Numbered from the stretch's first letter, positions 24,589 to 33,725 are shown. The stretch is 64,000 bases of DNA from Christiangramia sediminis (GCF_020552705.1 NZ_JAJBZG010000005.1:744001-808000), one strand, 5' to 3'. Program-made: numbers and translations. The notes: generated from the sequence alone by a model not told the origin.

Positions 24589-25269
24589 TCAATCTGTAAT
24601 TGCCATGGTGGCGATGCTAATTTTTATATCGGGGACTTCATATAATTTATGTGCACAGGCTTCCAGGGTTGCCCCGGTCGTGACCAGGTCGTCTACCAAC
24701 AGTATATGTTTTCTGACTATTTTATCTGAATTTTGAATTTGTAAGGTTTCTTCCAGCTTTCCCCATCTGGATAACCTGTCTTTTAAAGTCTGGGTTTGTG
24801 TAGAACTTATTTTTAATAAAATATCATCAATATATTCTGCATTCAAAGAAGCTGCAATTTCTTTTCCGAAGTCTTCCACCTGATTATAGCCTCTTTCCTT
24901 TAATCTCGACTTATGTAGCGGGACGGGGATTATCACGTCAATTTTAGTATTCCAGTCTGAGTTTGAAAGCTCGGTGCCCAGCCATTTGCCCAAATAGGTT
25001 CCTATCTCACGGTGACCTCTGTATTTGAGGTCATGAATTAAATGCTGAACCCCGGCTTTTTTGCGAAAGTGCAATAATGCCGTAGCTTTTTCTATCTTTA
25101 GCCTGCCATAAAATACTTTTTTAACAGGGTTCTCGTTATCAAGGTGATAACTGGTAACCGGTAGATCGTGCAGGCAGGAAGTACAGATTAGCTCTTCATT
25201 TTTGAGCAATTCAGCTTCACAAATGTGGCATACTGTGGGATAAAGCAGATTAATGAAATCGTGAAACAT
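24589..25269 (-). CDS. comF: ComF family phosphoribosyltransferase-like protein
   Basis: A 226-residue protein with a four-cysteine zinc-finger-like N-terminus (Cys14, Cys17, Cys29, Cys32) and a type I phosphoribosyltransferase fold with the PRPP loop ILLVDDLVTTGATL near residues 188-201. ComF proteins support natural transformation by helping uptake of single-stranded DNA; the enzymatic reaction, if any, is unknown. VIIPVPLHKSRLKERGYNQ is the typical family signature. Its last five codons and stop lie in the right 16-bp repeat of the islet described above. Confidence 0.9.
   Translation of the reverse strand: MFHDFINLLYPTVCHICEAELLKNEELICTSCLHDLPVTSYHLDNENPVKKVFYGRLKIEKATALLHFRKKAGVQHLIHDLKYRGHREIGTYLGKWLGTELSNSDWNTKIDVIIPVPLHKSRLKERGYNQVEDFGKEIAASLNAEYIDDILLKISSTQTQTLKDRLSRWGKLEETLQIQNSDKIVRKHILLVDDLVTTGATLEACAHKLYEVPDIKISIATMAITD
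24591..24606 (-). repeat. Right 16-bp direct repeat, within the comF 3' end
   Basis: AATCTGTAATTGCCAT, identical and in direct orientation to 21797-21812. It encodes the C-terminal MAITD of ComF and part of its stop codon. Confidence 0.45.
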
Positions 25270-25329
25270 TTGTTAATGGCTTGTACCATACTTGGTTAAA
25301 CATCTAAATTTACAAACTAAATTAAACTT

Positions 25330-26214
25330 ATGATGACAGAAAAAAAGAACAATACCGCTTTAAAGATTTTGACCGGTATTCTCGCTGTAGCTCTGGTTGC
25401 GCTTAGCATTTATACCATAAAATTCTATAACGAGGAAAAAGAAAATAAAGAGATCCTGCAAAAGGAAAAATCTGTGATAGAAGATGAACTCAATGAACTT
25501 ATCGTGAAATACGATGATGCCATTGAGGAAAATGAGATCATGGATCAGGACCTAGTAAACGCCAGGGATCGAATTTCAAAATTACTGGATTCAGTTAAGG
25601 ATAATGAAGCTAACCTTGTGCTTATTTCAAGATTTCGAAGAGAAATAGGGAATTTAAAAGCAGAAAAAGATCGTCTTTTTCGAGTGGTGGATAGTTTGAG
25701 TACACAAAACCAAATGCTTTCCACTTCTCTGGATAGTACCAGTGCAGCATTACAACAGAGAACAAAACTATCTGATTCTTTAAAAACTACCAATCAAAGC
25801 CTGTCTACTAAGGTGGATAAAGCTTCCAGGCTTAAGGTTACCAGTCTTTCAGGAGAAGGGGTGATCGTAAGAAATAGCGGGAAATTGGTTGAAAATGATA
25901 ATAATCGTCGAGTAGATCAAATTAGAACCTGTTTTTCAATTACGTCTAATGATCTGGCAGAAGCCGGTGAAAAAAACATGTACGTACAGGTCTATAATCC
26001 TGAAAATGAACTGGTAGGTGATGAGCTTGTGGTTCAACATGAAGGAGGAACCATGGTCTATAGTGCAGCTTCCAAAGTTTTCTATGAAAATGAGGAGCTT
26101 GATGTATGTATACTTTCTAATACCACTGAAGATAAATTACTGGAAGGTAATTACAAAGTATATGTTTATAACGACGCGATGCTTCTTGGTACAGGAAGTT
26201 TTAGTCTGAAATAA
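25330..26214 (+). CDS. Membrane-anchored coiled-coil protein of unknown function
   Basis: A 294-residue protein with one N-terminal transmembrane helix (about residues 10-30), a long charged coiled coil (about 32-165, for example KENKEILQKEKSVIEDELNE) and a C-terminal beta-rich domain (about 170-294) with two cysteines. The topology suggests an inner-membrane anchor with the coiled coil and C-terminal domain in the periplasm. It is often found between comF and glyS in flavobacteria according to general knowledge; no function is known. A terminator follows. Confidence 0.75.
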   Translation: MMTEKKNNTALKILTGILAVALVALSIYTIKFYNEEKENKEILQKEKSVIEDELNELIVKYDDAIEENEIMDQDLVNARDRISKLLDSVKDNEANLVLISRFRREIGNLKAEKDRLFRVVDSLSTQNQMLSTSLDSTSAALQQRTKLSDSLKTTNQSLSTKVDKASRLKVTSLSGEGVIVRNSGKLVENDNNRRVDQIRTCFSITSNDLAEAGEKNMYVQVYNPENELVGDELVVQHEGGTMVYSAASKVFYENEELDVCILSNTTEDKLLEGNYKVYVYNDAMLLGTGSFSLK

Positions 26215-26234
26215 TCTTAATTTATAATTTAAAG

Positions 26235-26267
26235 ACCGTCCTGGATATTATTCAGGGCGGTTTTTTT
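26235..26267 (+). terminator. Terminator between the coiled-coil gene and glyS
   Basis: A 9-bp stem with one G-U pair (ACCGTCCTG/CAGGGCGGT), then seven T. The last T of the tract is also the first base of the glyS -7 box. Confidence 0.8.
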
Positions 26268-26274
26268 ATTTTTG
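26267..26274 (+). promoter_or_regulatory. glyS -7 box (predicts leaderless mRNA)
   Basis: TATTTTTG, an exact TAnnTTTG match, four bases before the ATG. It overlaps the preceding terminator's T tract. No TTG lies at the ideal upstream distance. Confidence 0.5.
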
Positions 26275-26278
26275 CGTC

Positions 26279-27826
26279 ATGGCAAAACAAGAAGATCTTT
26301 TCAAGAACGTAATATCCCATGCCAAGGAGTATGGATATATTTTCCCTTCCAGTGAAATCTATGACGGTTTAAGTGCTGTATATGATTATGGACAGAATGG
26401 TGTTGAATTAAAGAACAACATCAAAGAATACTGGTGGAAAAGCATGACGCAGCTAAACCAGAACATTGTTGGGATTGATGCTTCAATTTTGATGCATCCA
26501 ACAACCTGGAAAGCTTCCGGCCACGTAGATGCCTTTAACGATCCGCTTATAGATAACAAGGACTCTAAAAAACGTTATCGTGCTGATGTACTGGTGGAAG
26601 ATTATGCTGAAAAACTTCTTCAGAAAGCTGAAAAGGAGATCACCAAGGCCAAAAAGCGCTTTGGAGCAGATTTCGATGAGAAAATGTACAGGGAAACAAA
26701 TCCCAGAGTTAAAAGATATCTTGATGACAGAAAAGAGATTCTTGAGCGTCTGGCCCGTTCCCTTACCAATGAGGATCTTGCAGATGTAAAAGCATTGATC
26801 GAAGAACTGGAGATCGCAGATCCAGATACTGGTTCCAAGAACTGGACAGAAGTGAGACAATTTAACCTGATGTTTGGAACTAAACTTGGGGCCTCTGCCG
26901 ATACTGCCACTCAGCTATATCTGCGACCGGAAACGGCTCAGGGAATCTTCGTTAATTTTCTGAATGTACAGAAAACAGGAAGAATGAAGATTCCTTTTGG
27001 GATTGCCCAGATAGGAAAAGCTTTCCGAAATGAGATCGTAGCGAGACAATTCATCTTTAGAATGAGAGAATTCGAGCAGATGGAAATGCAATTTTTTGTA
27101 CGTCCGGGAGAAGAACTGGAATGGTATGAAAAATGGAAAGATATTCGCCAAAACTGGCACAGATCACTAGGTCTGGGTGAAGAGAACTATCGTTTTCACG
27201 ATCACGAAAAATTAGCACATTATGCTAATGCAGCTTCAGATATAGAATTTAATTTTCCATTCGGTTTTAAAGAACTGGAAGGAATCCATTCCCGAACAGA
27301 TTTTGATCTTAAAGCCCACGAAGAACATTCAGGAAAAAAATTGAGATTTTACGATCCGGAATTAAAAGAAAATTATGTGCCTTATGTGATTGAAACATCC
27401 ATAGGTCTGGACCGAATGTTCCTTTCTGTTCTTTCTTCCTCTTTGAAAGAAGAAGATCTCGGAGATGGAAATACTCGAACGGTGTTGAAACTTCCTGCAG
27501 TATTGGCTCCAACAAAAGCGGCCATACTTCCATTAGTGAAGAAAGACGGACTTCCGGAATTAGCTCAGAAGATCGTGGATGAGCTTAAATGGGATTTTAA
27601 TGTTCAATATGACGAAAAAGATGCGATAGGCAGGAGATATCGTCGCCAGGATGCAGCCGGAACGCCATTATGTATCACGGTAGATCACGATTCTTTAGAA
27701 GACAACTCGGTTACAGTAAGATTCCGTGACTCTATGGAACAAAAAAGAGTTGCTATTGAAGAACTTGATGCTTTGATAAGACAAGAAACCGATTTTAAAA
27801 CATGGATGAAAGGTTTTTCAGAATAA
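26279..27826 (+). CDS. glyS: Glycyl-tRNA synthetase (alpha2 type)
   Basis: Charges tRNA-Gly with glycine. The 515-residue single-chain enzyme is the dimeric, eukaryote-like class II type rather than the alpha2beta2 type. Motif 2 is FRNEIVARQFIFRMREFEQMEMQFF (near 243-267), motif 3 is IGLDRMFL near 378, and the C-terminal anticodon-binding domain starts near 400 (LAPTKAAILPL). It starts at ATG 26279 with only about four bases between the -7 box and the start codon. Confidence 0.95.
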   Translation: MAKQEDLFKNVISHAKEYGYIFPSSEIYDGLSAVYDYGQNGVELKNNIKEYWWKSMTQLNQNIVGIDASILMHPTTWKASGHVDAFNDPLIDNKDSKKRYRADVLVEDYAEKLLQKAEKEITKAKKRFGADFDEKMYRETNPRVKRYLDDRKEILERLARSLTNEDLADVKALIEELEIADPDTGSKNWTEVRQFNLMFGTKLGASADTATQLYLRPETAQGIFVNFLNVQKTGRMKIPFGIAQIGKAFRNEIVARQFIFRMREFEQMEMQFFVRPGEELEWYEKWKDIRQNWHRSLGLGEENYRFHDHEKLAHYANAASDIEFNFPFGFKELEGIHSRTDFDLKAHEEHSGKKLRFYDPELKENYVPYVIETSIGLDRMFLSVLSSSLKEEDLGDGNTRTVLKLPAVLAPTKAAILPLVKKDGLPELAQKIVDELKWDFNVQYDEKDAIGRRYRRQDAAGTPLCITVDHDSLEDNSVTVRFRDSMEQKRVAIEELDALIRQETDFKTWMKGFSE

Positions 27827-27853
27827 TCCAGTTCATTTAGATAGGAATTTAAG

Positions 27854-27883
27854 AAGGCAATTGATTTATTAATTGCCTTTTTT
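27854..27883 (+). terminator. glyS terminator
   Basis: A perfect 9-bp stem AAGGCAATT/AATTGCCTT with an 8-base loop, followed by a six-T run. Confidence 0.85.
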
Positions 27884-27941
27884 ATTTCAATTAAGTCGAT
27901 AATGTCTATTTTTAAACAATTATATAAGTAAGATCTTTTTG

Positions 27942-30935
27942 ATGATGAAAAAATTATTTCTTCTATTTTCTCTTTGCTTTATTTTTCATCTAAATGCCTT
28001 AGGACAGACAAATGAAATAGCAGGTCCTGCGTTTATAGATTCGGCCAGTGTTATAAAATCCGGGCCATTATCAAAAGCCGATTTGAAGCAATCTCACGAG
28101 AAAGCTAAATTATATAACCCTAGAAATCGCGGTATTAATAAAGTGGTTCCGGGCAAAGGATTGCCAAAGGGTATAGACCCGGCTTTGCAAAGTAAAATGG
28201 GAGAGATCCCAGTTAAATCTCCAATATTTTCTTTTGATGGCGCGGTTTCCAGATCCACTCCTACAGATCCTACCGGAGCAGTTGGTAGAAATCATTATGT
28301 AAATGCATGGAACAGTGCTTTTGCAATTTGGGATAAGGAAGGAAATCAAATGCTCCCTCCTTCTTCTTTGGAAAGTATAGGTGGAGCTTTTAATAATGAA
28401 ACTGATGGAGACCCCATCGTTTTTTATGATGAGGCTGCTGACAGATTTATCCTTATGCAATTTAGTGCGGCGCCAGGAAGTGGAAGCACTTCTCCTCCAG
28501 CATTATTGTTCGCGGTGGCTCAGGGTTCAGATCCGGTAAATAGTGGTTGGTATACTTATAGATTTGATCTGGAGTCTTTACCAGATTACCCCAAGATATC
28601 ACTTTGGAATGACGGTTATTATATAACTACAAATAAAGATGCCCTGGAACCTCAGGGAAAAGAAATTGTTTATGTCCTGGAACGGGACCGAATGTTACAG
28701 GGTGACGATAATGTTAGAATCTTAGGTTTTCCCCTTCCCGGCATACAGAACAATGGATTTTACAGTCCGGCAGGATTTAGTGTAATGGGCGGTGATCTAC
28801 CACCTCCCGGCAATGCCCCAATTATATATCTGCAGGACGATGAATGGGCTGGTGTGAACCAGGATCATTTAAAGTTGTGGTTAATCAATGTAAACTGGAG
28901 TAATGTGGGCTCGTCTACGATAGCAGAAAGCCAGGAAATCACCAATGGAGTTTCTCCTTTTGCTGCAACTTTTGACGGAGGCGGATTTCAAAACCTTCCT
29001 CAACCCGGTGATACGCCAGAAATAGATGCCTTGCAGGGAGCAATGATGTATATGACCCAGTATAGGAGATTTGGCACCCATAATTCTGTTGTAATGAATT
29101 TTGTGGTAGATGTTGAACCATCTGCGGCTAAACATGCGGGTATAAGATGGTATGAATTAAGACAGCAAACTGATGGTAGCCCCTGGAGTGTTTACCAGGA
29201 AGGGACTTATGCGCCAGATAACAGCGATCGTTTTAGTGCAAGTATTGGAATAGATCTTAGGGGGAATATTGCAATGGGATATACGGTTTTAAATGATAAT
29301 CCTGCCAATCCTGTTTTTCCATCCATTAGATATACCGGTCGTTTTGTAAATGATGAGTTAGGTTTAATGACCATTCAGGAAGAATCTATTGTTGAAGGAA
29401 ATAGTCCCCAGCCCAGACCTGAAGGGAGATATGGTGATTATGCCCATTTAAGTATAGACCCGGTAGACGATCTTACCTTCTGGCATAACGCTGAATATTT
29501 CGAAGGTGTGGAAAGAGTAAATAAAGTGGCTGTTTTCAGGATCGCTGCAAATGAACCAAACGATATTGGAGTGGTGGCTTTATTAAGTCCTCAGGATGCA
29601 ACCCTTACTTCTTCTGAAACTATAACTGTAAGAATCAGGAATTATGGAACCAATGCGCAATCTAATTTTGAAATAAGTTATCGAATTAACGGTGGGCCGT
29701 TAGTTACTGAAATTTTTGAAGAAACCATTCCGGCAGAAAGTTCAGCGGAATTTACTTTTGAGCAAACAGGAGATTTTTCTGAAATTGGAGAAATATATAC
29801 TCTTACTATTTCTACCAATCTCGAAAATGATTCCAATACTAATAATGATACTTTAGAAGTTGAGGTGAAAAACCTTCCTCCAAATGATGTTGGAGTTACT
29901 TCTATTGATTCTCCATTTACCGATGAAAATTTAACGAGTACTGAAGAAGTGACGGTTACCGTATCTAATTTAGGAGGAGAAGAGCAACAGAATTTTCCAG
30001 TATCCTATCAAATTGGAAATAATTCACCTGTTATTGAAACCTTTAATCAGGTCCTCGAAGTAGGAGAAGATGCAATATTCACATTTAATCAAACTGCAGA
30101 TTTGTCCAGCTTCGGAAGATACAAGATTGAGGCACGAACGAGATTGGAGAATGATTTTGATCCTACGAATGATGCTGAAACTATTTTTGTATCAAATTTA
30201 AACTGTATTCCTGAAGGATCAGATTGTTCCCAGGGGGACGGAATTTTCTATTTTGAGCTGGGGGAAATACTCAATGAACGTATTCCATGTACTATAGGCT
30301 ATCTTGACTTTAGCGGCAGTGCAACCGATCTTGACAGGTCTGAGGGTGATTACAGTGTTACGGTGGAGACGGGTTTTGCTGAAGGAGATAGAGAAAAGTT
30401 TTCTATGTGGATAGATTTTAACGATAATGCTGTTTTTGAAGATGACGAGCGTTTGATTACTTCTGAAGTAATCCCGGAGGCAAACGAACCGTTTACTTAT
30501 GATTTTAGCATTCCCCGTAATGCAAATCTGGGACAGCACTTGCTTAGAATTCGGGCGGGTGATACCGATTTTTCAGGAGACCTGAACGACCCCTGCTCAG
30601 TGATGGCTTATGGTACTACGCATGATTATTCTGTGAATATAACCGATAGTACGCTGGATATTGAAGATTTTATTCTTGATGAAGCTAAGCTCGTTGTAGT
30701 CACAGACCCAAATAGGGAAGACCAGTACCGTGTGATCATGGAAACAAGTTTTGACGACCCCCTGAGAATTACCGTGCATAATATTCTTGGTCAGAAATTG
30801 ATCGAAAATCAGGTGCTTAATGATGGTGATGCCTATGTTTATGAACTGGATATGTCTTATGCTGCAAGAGGTGTATACCTCGTTAGGGTGGGAACTAGAA
30901 AAGTGGGTAAAGTCACCCGTTTTATAGTTAAATAA
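27942..30935 (+). CDS. Secreted multidomain protein with CARDB and GEVED domains and a type IX sorting signal
   Basis: A 997-residue exported protein. The signal peptide ends near ALGQ. Residues about 60-520 form a large, probably beta-propeller-like region with DPTGAVGRNHYVNAWNS. Two CARDB-type adhesion domains follow (about 540-640, NDIGVVALLSPQDATLTSSE; about 645-750, NDVGVTSIDSPF). A GEVED-type domain comes next (about 760-880; REKFSMWIDFNDN), and a C-terminal sorting domain ends RGVYLVRVGTRKVGKVTRFIVK. Such C-termini direct export by the type IX secretion system. A catalytic residue set was not recognised; binding or surface polymer interaction is likely. The ATG after the TTG at 27939 is used. 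Confidence 0.82.
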   Translation: MMKKLFLLFSLCFIFHLNALGQTNEIAGPAFIDSASVIKSGPLSKADLKQSHEKAKLYNPRNRGINKVVPGKGLPKGIDPALQSKMGEIPVKSPIFSFDGAVSRSTPTDPTGAVGRNHYVNAWNSAFAIWDKEGNQMLPPSSLESIGGAFNNETDGDPIVFYDEAADRFILMQFSAAPGSGSTSPPALLFAVAQGSDPVNSGWYTYRFDLESLPDYPKISLWNDGYYITTNKDALEPQGKEIVYVLERDRMLQGDDNVRILGFPLPGIQNNGFYSPAGFSVMGGDLPPPGNAPIIYLQDDEWAGVNQDHLKLWLINVNWSNVGSSTIAESQEITNGVSPFAATFDGGGFQNLPQPGDTPEIDALQGAMMYMTQYRRFGTHNSVVMNFVVDVEPSAAKHAGIRWYELRQQTDGSPWSVYQEGTYAPDNSDRFSASIGIDLRGNIAMGYTVLNDNPANPVFPSIRYTGRFVNDELGLMTIQEESIVEGNSPQPRPEGRYGDYAHLSIDPVDDLTFWHNAEYFEGVERVNKVAVFRIAANEPNDIGVVALLSPQDATLTSSETITVRIRNYGTNAQSNFEISYRINGGPLVTEIFEETIPAESSAEFTFEQTGDFSEIGEIYTLTISTNLENDSNTNNDTLEVEVKNLPPNDVGVTSIDSPFTDENLTSTEEVTVTVSNLGGEEQQNFPVSYQIGNNSPVIETFNQVLEVGEDAIFTFNQTADLSSFGRYKIEARTRLENDFDPTNDAETIFVSNLNCIPEGSDCSQGDGIFYFELGEILNERIPCTIGYLDFSGSATDLDRSEGDYSVTVETGFAEGDREKFSMWIDFNDNAVFEDDERLITSEVIPEANEPFTYDFSIPRNANLGQHLLRIRAGDTDFSGDLNDPCSVMAYGTTHDYSVNITDSTLDIEDFILDEAKLVVVTDPNREDQYRVIMETSFDDPLRITVHNILGQKLIENQVLNDGDAYVYELDMSYAARGVYLVRVGTRKVGKVTRFIVK

Positions 30936-30966
30936 TTTTATTAAAGAGCCTAAAATCTATCTGTAC

Positions 30967-30996
30967 TTGCATTTAGTTCAGATAGCCTTATTTTTG
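30967..30996 (+). promoter_or_regulatory. xth promoter, exact consensus
   Basis: TTG (30967-30969), a spacer of exactly 19 bases, and TATTTTTG (30989-30996). This is a perfect match to the Bacteroidota primary sigma factor consensus. It lies inside the longest possible xth frame and so excludes the TTG at 30967 as a start. Confidence 0.75.
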
Positions 30997-31011
30997 GGGA
31001 AAATTCAATAT

Positions 31012-31773
31012 ATGACCATTATTTCCTATAACGTAAACGGGATTCGTGCCGCAATACGTAAAGGTTTATTAGACTGGCTTCAGCAATCAAATCCCGATGT
31101 GGTTTGTATACAGGAGATCAAAGCGCATCCTGAACAATTAGATCTTTCAGAATTTGAAAAAGCTGGATATCCCTATCATTACTGGTATCCGGCTACTAAA
31201 AAAGGATATAGCGGAGTAGCGATCCTCAGTAAGACCGAACCTAAGAATGTTACTTACGGTACCGGAATTGAATATATGGATTTTGAAGGGCGAAGTATTC
31301 GTGCAGATTTTGAAGATTTTTCAGTAATGAGCCTATATCTGCCTTCAGGAACAAATATTAACAGGTTAGAACTTAAGTTCAAATTTATGGATGACTTTCA
31401 GCGATATATTGATCAGCTGAAACTGGAAATTCCTAATCTAATAATTTCCGGAGATTATAACATCTGTCATGAAGCCATAGATATTCACGATCCTGTGCGG
31501 CTTAAGAATGTTTCAGGATTTCTTCCGGAAGAAAGAAGATGGATAGATGGTTTTATGAAAAATGGATTTATAGATTCTTTTCGTCATTTTAATGAAGAAC
31601 CCGATAATTATTCGTGGTGGAGCTACAGAGCCAATGCCAGGAATAATAATAAAGGATGGCGTATTGATTATAATTTGGTGTCAGAACCTCTTAAAAATCG
31701 CTTAAAAAGGGCGGTCATTTTGCCTGAAGCATACCATAGTGACCATTGTCCCGTTCTAGTAGAAATTGAATAA
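31012..31773 (+). CDS. xth: Exodeoxyribonuclease III (AP endonuclease)
   Basis: A 253-residue nuclease of the exonuclease/endonuclease/phosphatase family that cleaves at abasic sites and removes 3' blocks in base excision repair. Conserved elements: ISYNVNGIRAA (residues 4-14), CIQEIKAH with the metal-binding Glu, SGVAILSK, ISGDYNICHEAIDIHDP with catalytic Asp and Asn, and SDHCPV with the catalytic His at the end. ATG 31012 gives a normal-length protein starting MTIISYNVNG. The OmpA-family gene starts 7 bp after its stop. Confidence 0.95.
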   Translation: MTIISYNVNGIRAAIRKGLLDWLQQSNPDVVCIQEIKAHPEQLDLSEFEKAGYPYHYWYPATKKGYSGVAILSKTEPKNVTYGTGIEYMDFEGRSIRADFEDFSVMSLYLPSGTNINRLELKFKFMDDFQRYIDQLKLEIPNLIISGDYNICHEAIDIHDPVRLKNVSGFLPEERRWIDGFMKNGFIDSFRHFNEEPDNYSWWSYRANARNNNKGWRIDYNLVSEPLKNRLKRAVILPEAYHSDHCPVLVEIE

Positions 31774-31780
31774 ACATATT

Positions 31781-32743
31781 ATGAAAATTAGACTTACGGC
31801 TGTTTTAGCTATACTGGTATTAATGAGCTCCTGTGTTTCTTCTAAGAAATATGGAGAATTGGAAAGTAAAAATGCTGATCTGCAAAGAAAGAACCGATCC
31901 ATAAACGATGAATTGGAAACTTTTAGAGGTTCTAATCAGAAAATGGAAAAGGAACTGGCAGGCCTCAAAACTGATTTTGAAACGGTGACCACAGAACGGA
32001 ATCAGCTAATGGATAAGCTTACTGCTCTGCAGAAGAATTATGAAAGTCTGGAAAAATCTTACGATGCTCTAGAGCAAAATAGTTCCGCAGCAATTGCAGA
32101 AAATTCCAGACAGAACAGGGAATTACTGGCACAGCTGGATGAGAAGGAAGCAGCCCTGATCCAGGAAAAGAACAGGTTGGAAAAACTGGAAAAAGACCTT
32201 GCTATACGTTCTCAACGAATTGATGAGCTGGAAAGTGTGATCGCAGCAAAAGATGCGAAGATGAATGCGCTTAAGAATGCGGTCTCGAATGCACTTACAA
32301 ATTTTGAAGGCAAAGGCCTGAGCGTGGAGCAACGAGATGGGAAAGTCTACGTGTCTATGGAAAACAAATTGTTATTTGACTCCGGGAGCTGGGCGGTAAA
32401 TTCTGAAGGTCGAAAGGCGGTGCAGCAACTGGGAACAGTTTTGGCTCAGAATCCCGATATCGCGGTTTTAATTGAAGGTCATACCGATAATGTTCCTTAT
32501 GGAGGAAGCGGTCAATTGAAGGATAACTGGGACCTTTCTACAAAAAGAGCAACTTCAATTGTTCAGATATTACGCGAAAATTCAAAAATAGATCCTCAAA
32601 GTCTTACAGCAGCAGGCAGGGGAGAATATGCGCCGGTAGCGTCGAATGATTCAGAAGCTGGAAAAGCGAAAAACAGACGGATAGAAGTCATACTTACGCC
32701 AAAACTTGATGAGATCACCAGATTGTTAAATGAAGCTAATTAA
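31781..32743 (+). CDS. OmpA-family lipoprotein with coiled coil
   Basis: A 320-residue outer-membrane-associated lipoprotein: lipobox LMSSC (Cys18), a long coiled coil (about 25-170), and an OmpA C-terminal peptidoglycan-binding domain (about 190-310) with LFDSGSW, EGHTDNVPY and AKNRRIEV, which include the Asp and Arg that bind diaminopimelate. It would tie the outer membrane to peptidoglycan. The ATG at 31781 is used; the TTG at 31766 lies within xth. The stop is only 13 bp from the stop of the converging PfkB gene. Confidence 0.9.
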   Translation: MKIRLTAVLAILVLMSSCVSSKKYGELESKNADLQRKNRSINDELETFRGSNQKMEKELAGLKTDFETVTTERNQLMDKLTALQKNYESLEKSYDALEQNSSAAIAENSRQNRELLAQLDEKEAALIQEKNRLEKLEKDLAIRSQRIDELESVIAAKDAKMNALKNAVSNALTNFEGKGLSVEQRDGKVYVSMENKLLFDSGSWAVNSEGRKAVQQLGTVLAQNPDIAVLIEGHTDNVPYGGSGQLKDNWDLSTKRATSIVQILRENSKIDPQSLTAAGRGEYAPVASNDSEAGKAKNRRIEVILTPKLDEITRLLNEAN

Positions 32744-32756
32744 AAAAGCAAAGGAT

Positions 32757-33725
32757 TCAGGAATAATTTTTCCGGATGATAGCTTCGGTTTCTTCCAGGT
32801 TTTTAAAGACATCATAAGTCTTCCCCTGGGTTCTTAAGGCGCCTAATGTATTAGCATAACGGGCCGCCGTCACCGTATCATTATAATAGGTTAAGCCATA
32901 GGCCAGGCCACCGGCAAAAGAATCACCACAGCCGGTGGTATCTATGACTTCATCTACGGGGACAGATTCTATCCAGTCTTTTAAAATCTTTCCGTTCTTT
33001 TTTGAATAGGCAACACAGCCCCGGGAATCTAAAGTTATGTAAAGGATCTTCACCCCTTTTTCGAGCACATATTCTGCGAATTCATCCAGGTGGTCGATAT
33101 TTTCTTCATCGTAATGCCCCATTTCTTCAATATTGTACTCGTTTTTGAACCAGCAGCAATAAGATTCTTCTAGATTCATTTTTAGAATGTCAATATAAGG
33201 GAACCATTCATCCCGGTCTATCCAGAATTTTCTTTCCCTGCTACCATTTATATTCATAGCGGTAGTAGGGCCATGCGCATCGAAAATTATTAAGCCAGCA
33301 CTATTTTCTTTAATATATTTTAAGGTGCTAAGGGAAATTTCAAAATCGGTTATAGGTACAAATACAAATGCATGGGCATCCAGAAATGGCTGCACATCTT
33401 CAGGTAAAATGGGGTTCATAAAAGCCGTTTGCTTTTCAAGCCGGTTATTCTGATCCAGAAATTTTAGCTCAATAACTGTTCCCCTATCTTTAGTACAATC
33501 TAATCCACGTAGATCTATATTTTTATACGGAGACAATAGTTTCTGTATTTCAGCATGATCTTTTTTGTGAACGTGAGAAATGATTATTACCTCCCCTTTG
33601 TCTTCTAATAGTTTAGCCAGGGCAATTGCGGGATGGGTGGCACAACCGTATTTCTGTATCTTTTCATTTTTATGAGTTAAGATAGTATCCCTTGGTATGG
33701 GGCCTAAAATCGCTATTTTCTTCAT
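32757..33725 (-). CDS. PfkB family carbohydrate/nucleoside kinase
   Basis: A 322-residue ribokinase-family kinase. The C-terminal signature DTTGCGDSFAGGLAYGL (near residues 263-279) provides the catalytic Asp and the anion hole. The N-terminus lacks the full PfkB signature 1 seen in ribokinase. The long middle region with CCWFKNEYN and HYDEEN is unusual. The substrate could be a sugar, sugar phosphate or nucleoside; no assignment is made. It is transcribed divergently from the aldo-keto reductase with 196 bp between them. Confidence 0.83.
   Translation of the reverse strand: MKKIAILGPIPRDTILTHKNEKIQKYGCATHPAIALAKLLEDKGEVIIISHVHKKDHAEIQKLLSPYKNIDLRGLDCTKDRGTVIELKFLDQNNRLEKQTAFMNPILPEDVQPFLDAHAFVFVPITDFEISLSTLKYIKENSAGLIIFDAHGPTTAMNINGSRERKFWIDRDEWFPYIDILKMNLEESYCCWFKNEYNIEEMGHYDEENIDHLDEFAEYVLEKGVKILYITLDSRGCVAYSKKNGKILKDWIESVPVDEVIDTTGCGDSFAGGLAYGLTYYNDTVTAARYANTLGALRTQGKTYDVFKNLEETEAIIRKNYS

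Larger units (their letters stand above)
21797..24606. mobile_element. Candidate genomic islet bounded by direct repeats
   Basis: The segment between the two 16-bp direct repeats carries only an AraC regulator, a haloperoxidase-type enzyme and a terminator. The right repeat forms the last codons of comF. Recombination between the repeats would leave comF ending in the same MAITD with a different stop codon, about 65 bp upstream of the Ig-like lipoprotein gene on the same strand. No integrase or transposase is present, and a 16-bp match alone could arise by chance in a window of this size. Confidence 0.35.

Noticed and set aside
21797-24606. Insertion sequence as carrier of the AraC/haloperoxidase genes
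   Set aside because: No transposase and no terminal inverted repeats were found; only the 16-bp direct repeats.
26483-27533. Several minus-strand frames opposite glyS
   Set aside because: They are shadows of a highly conserved synthetase gene.
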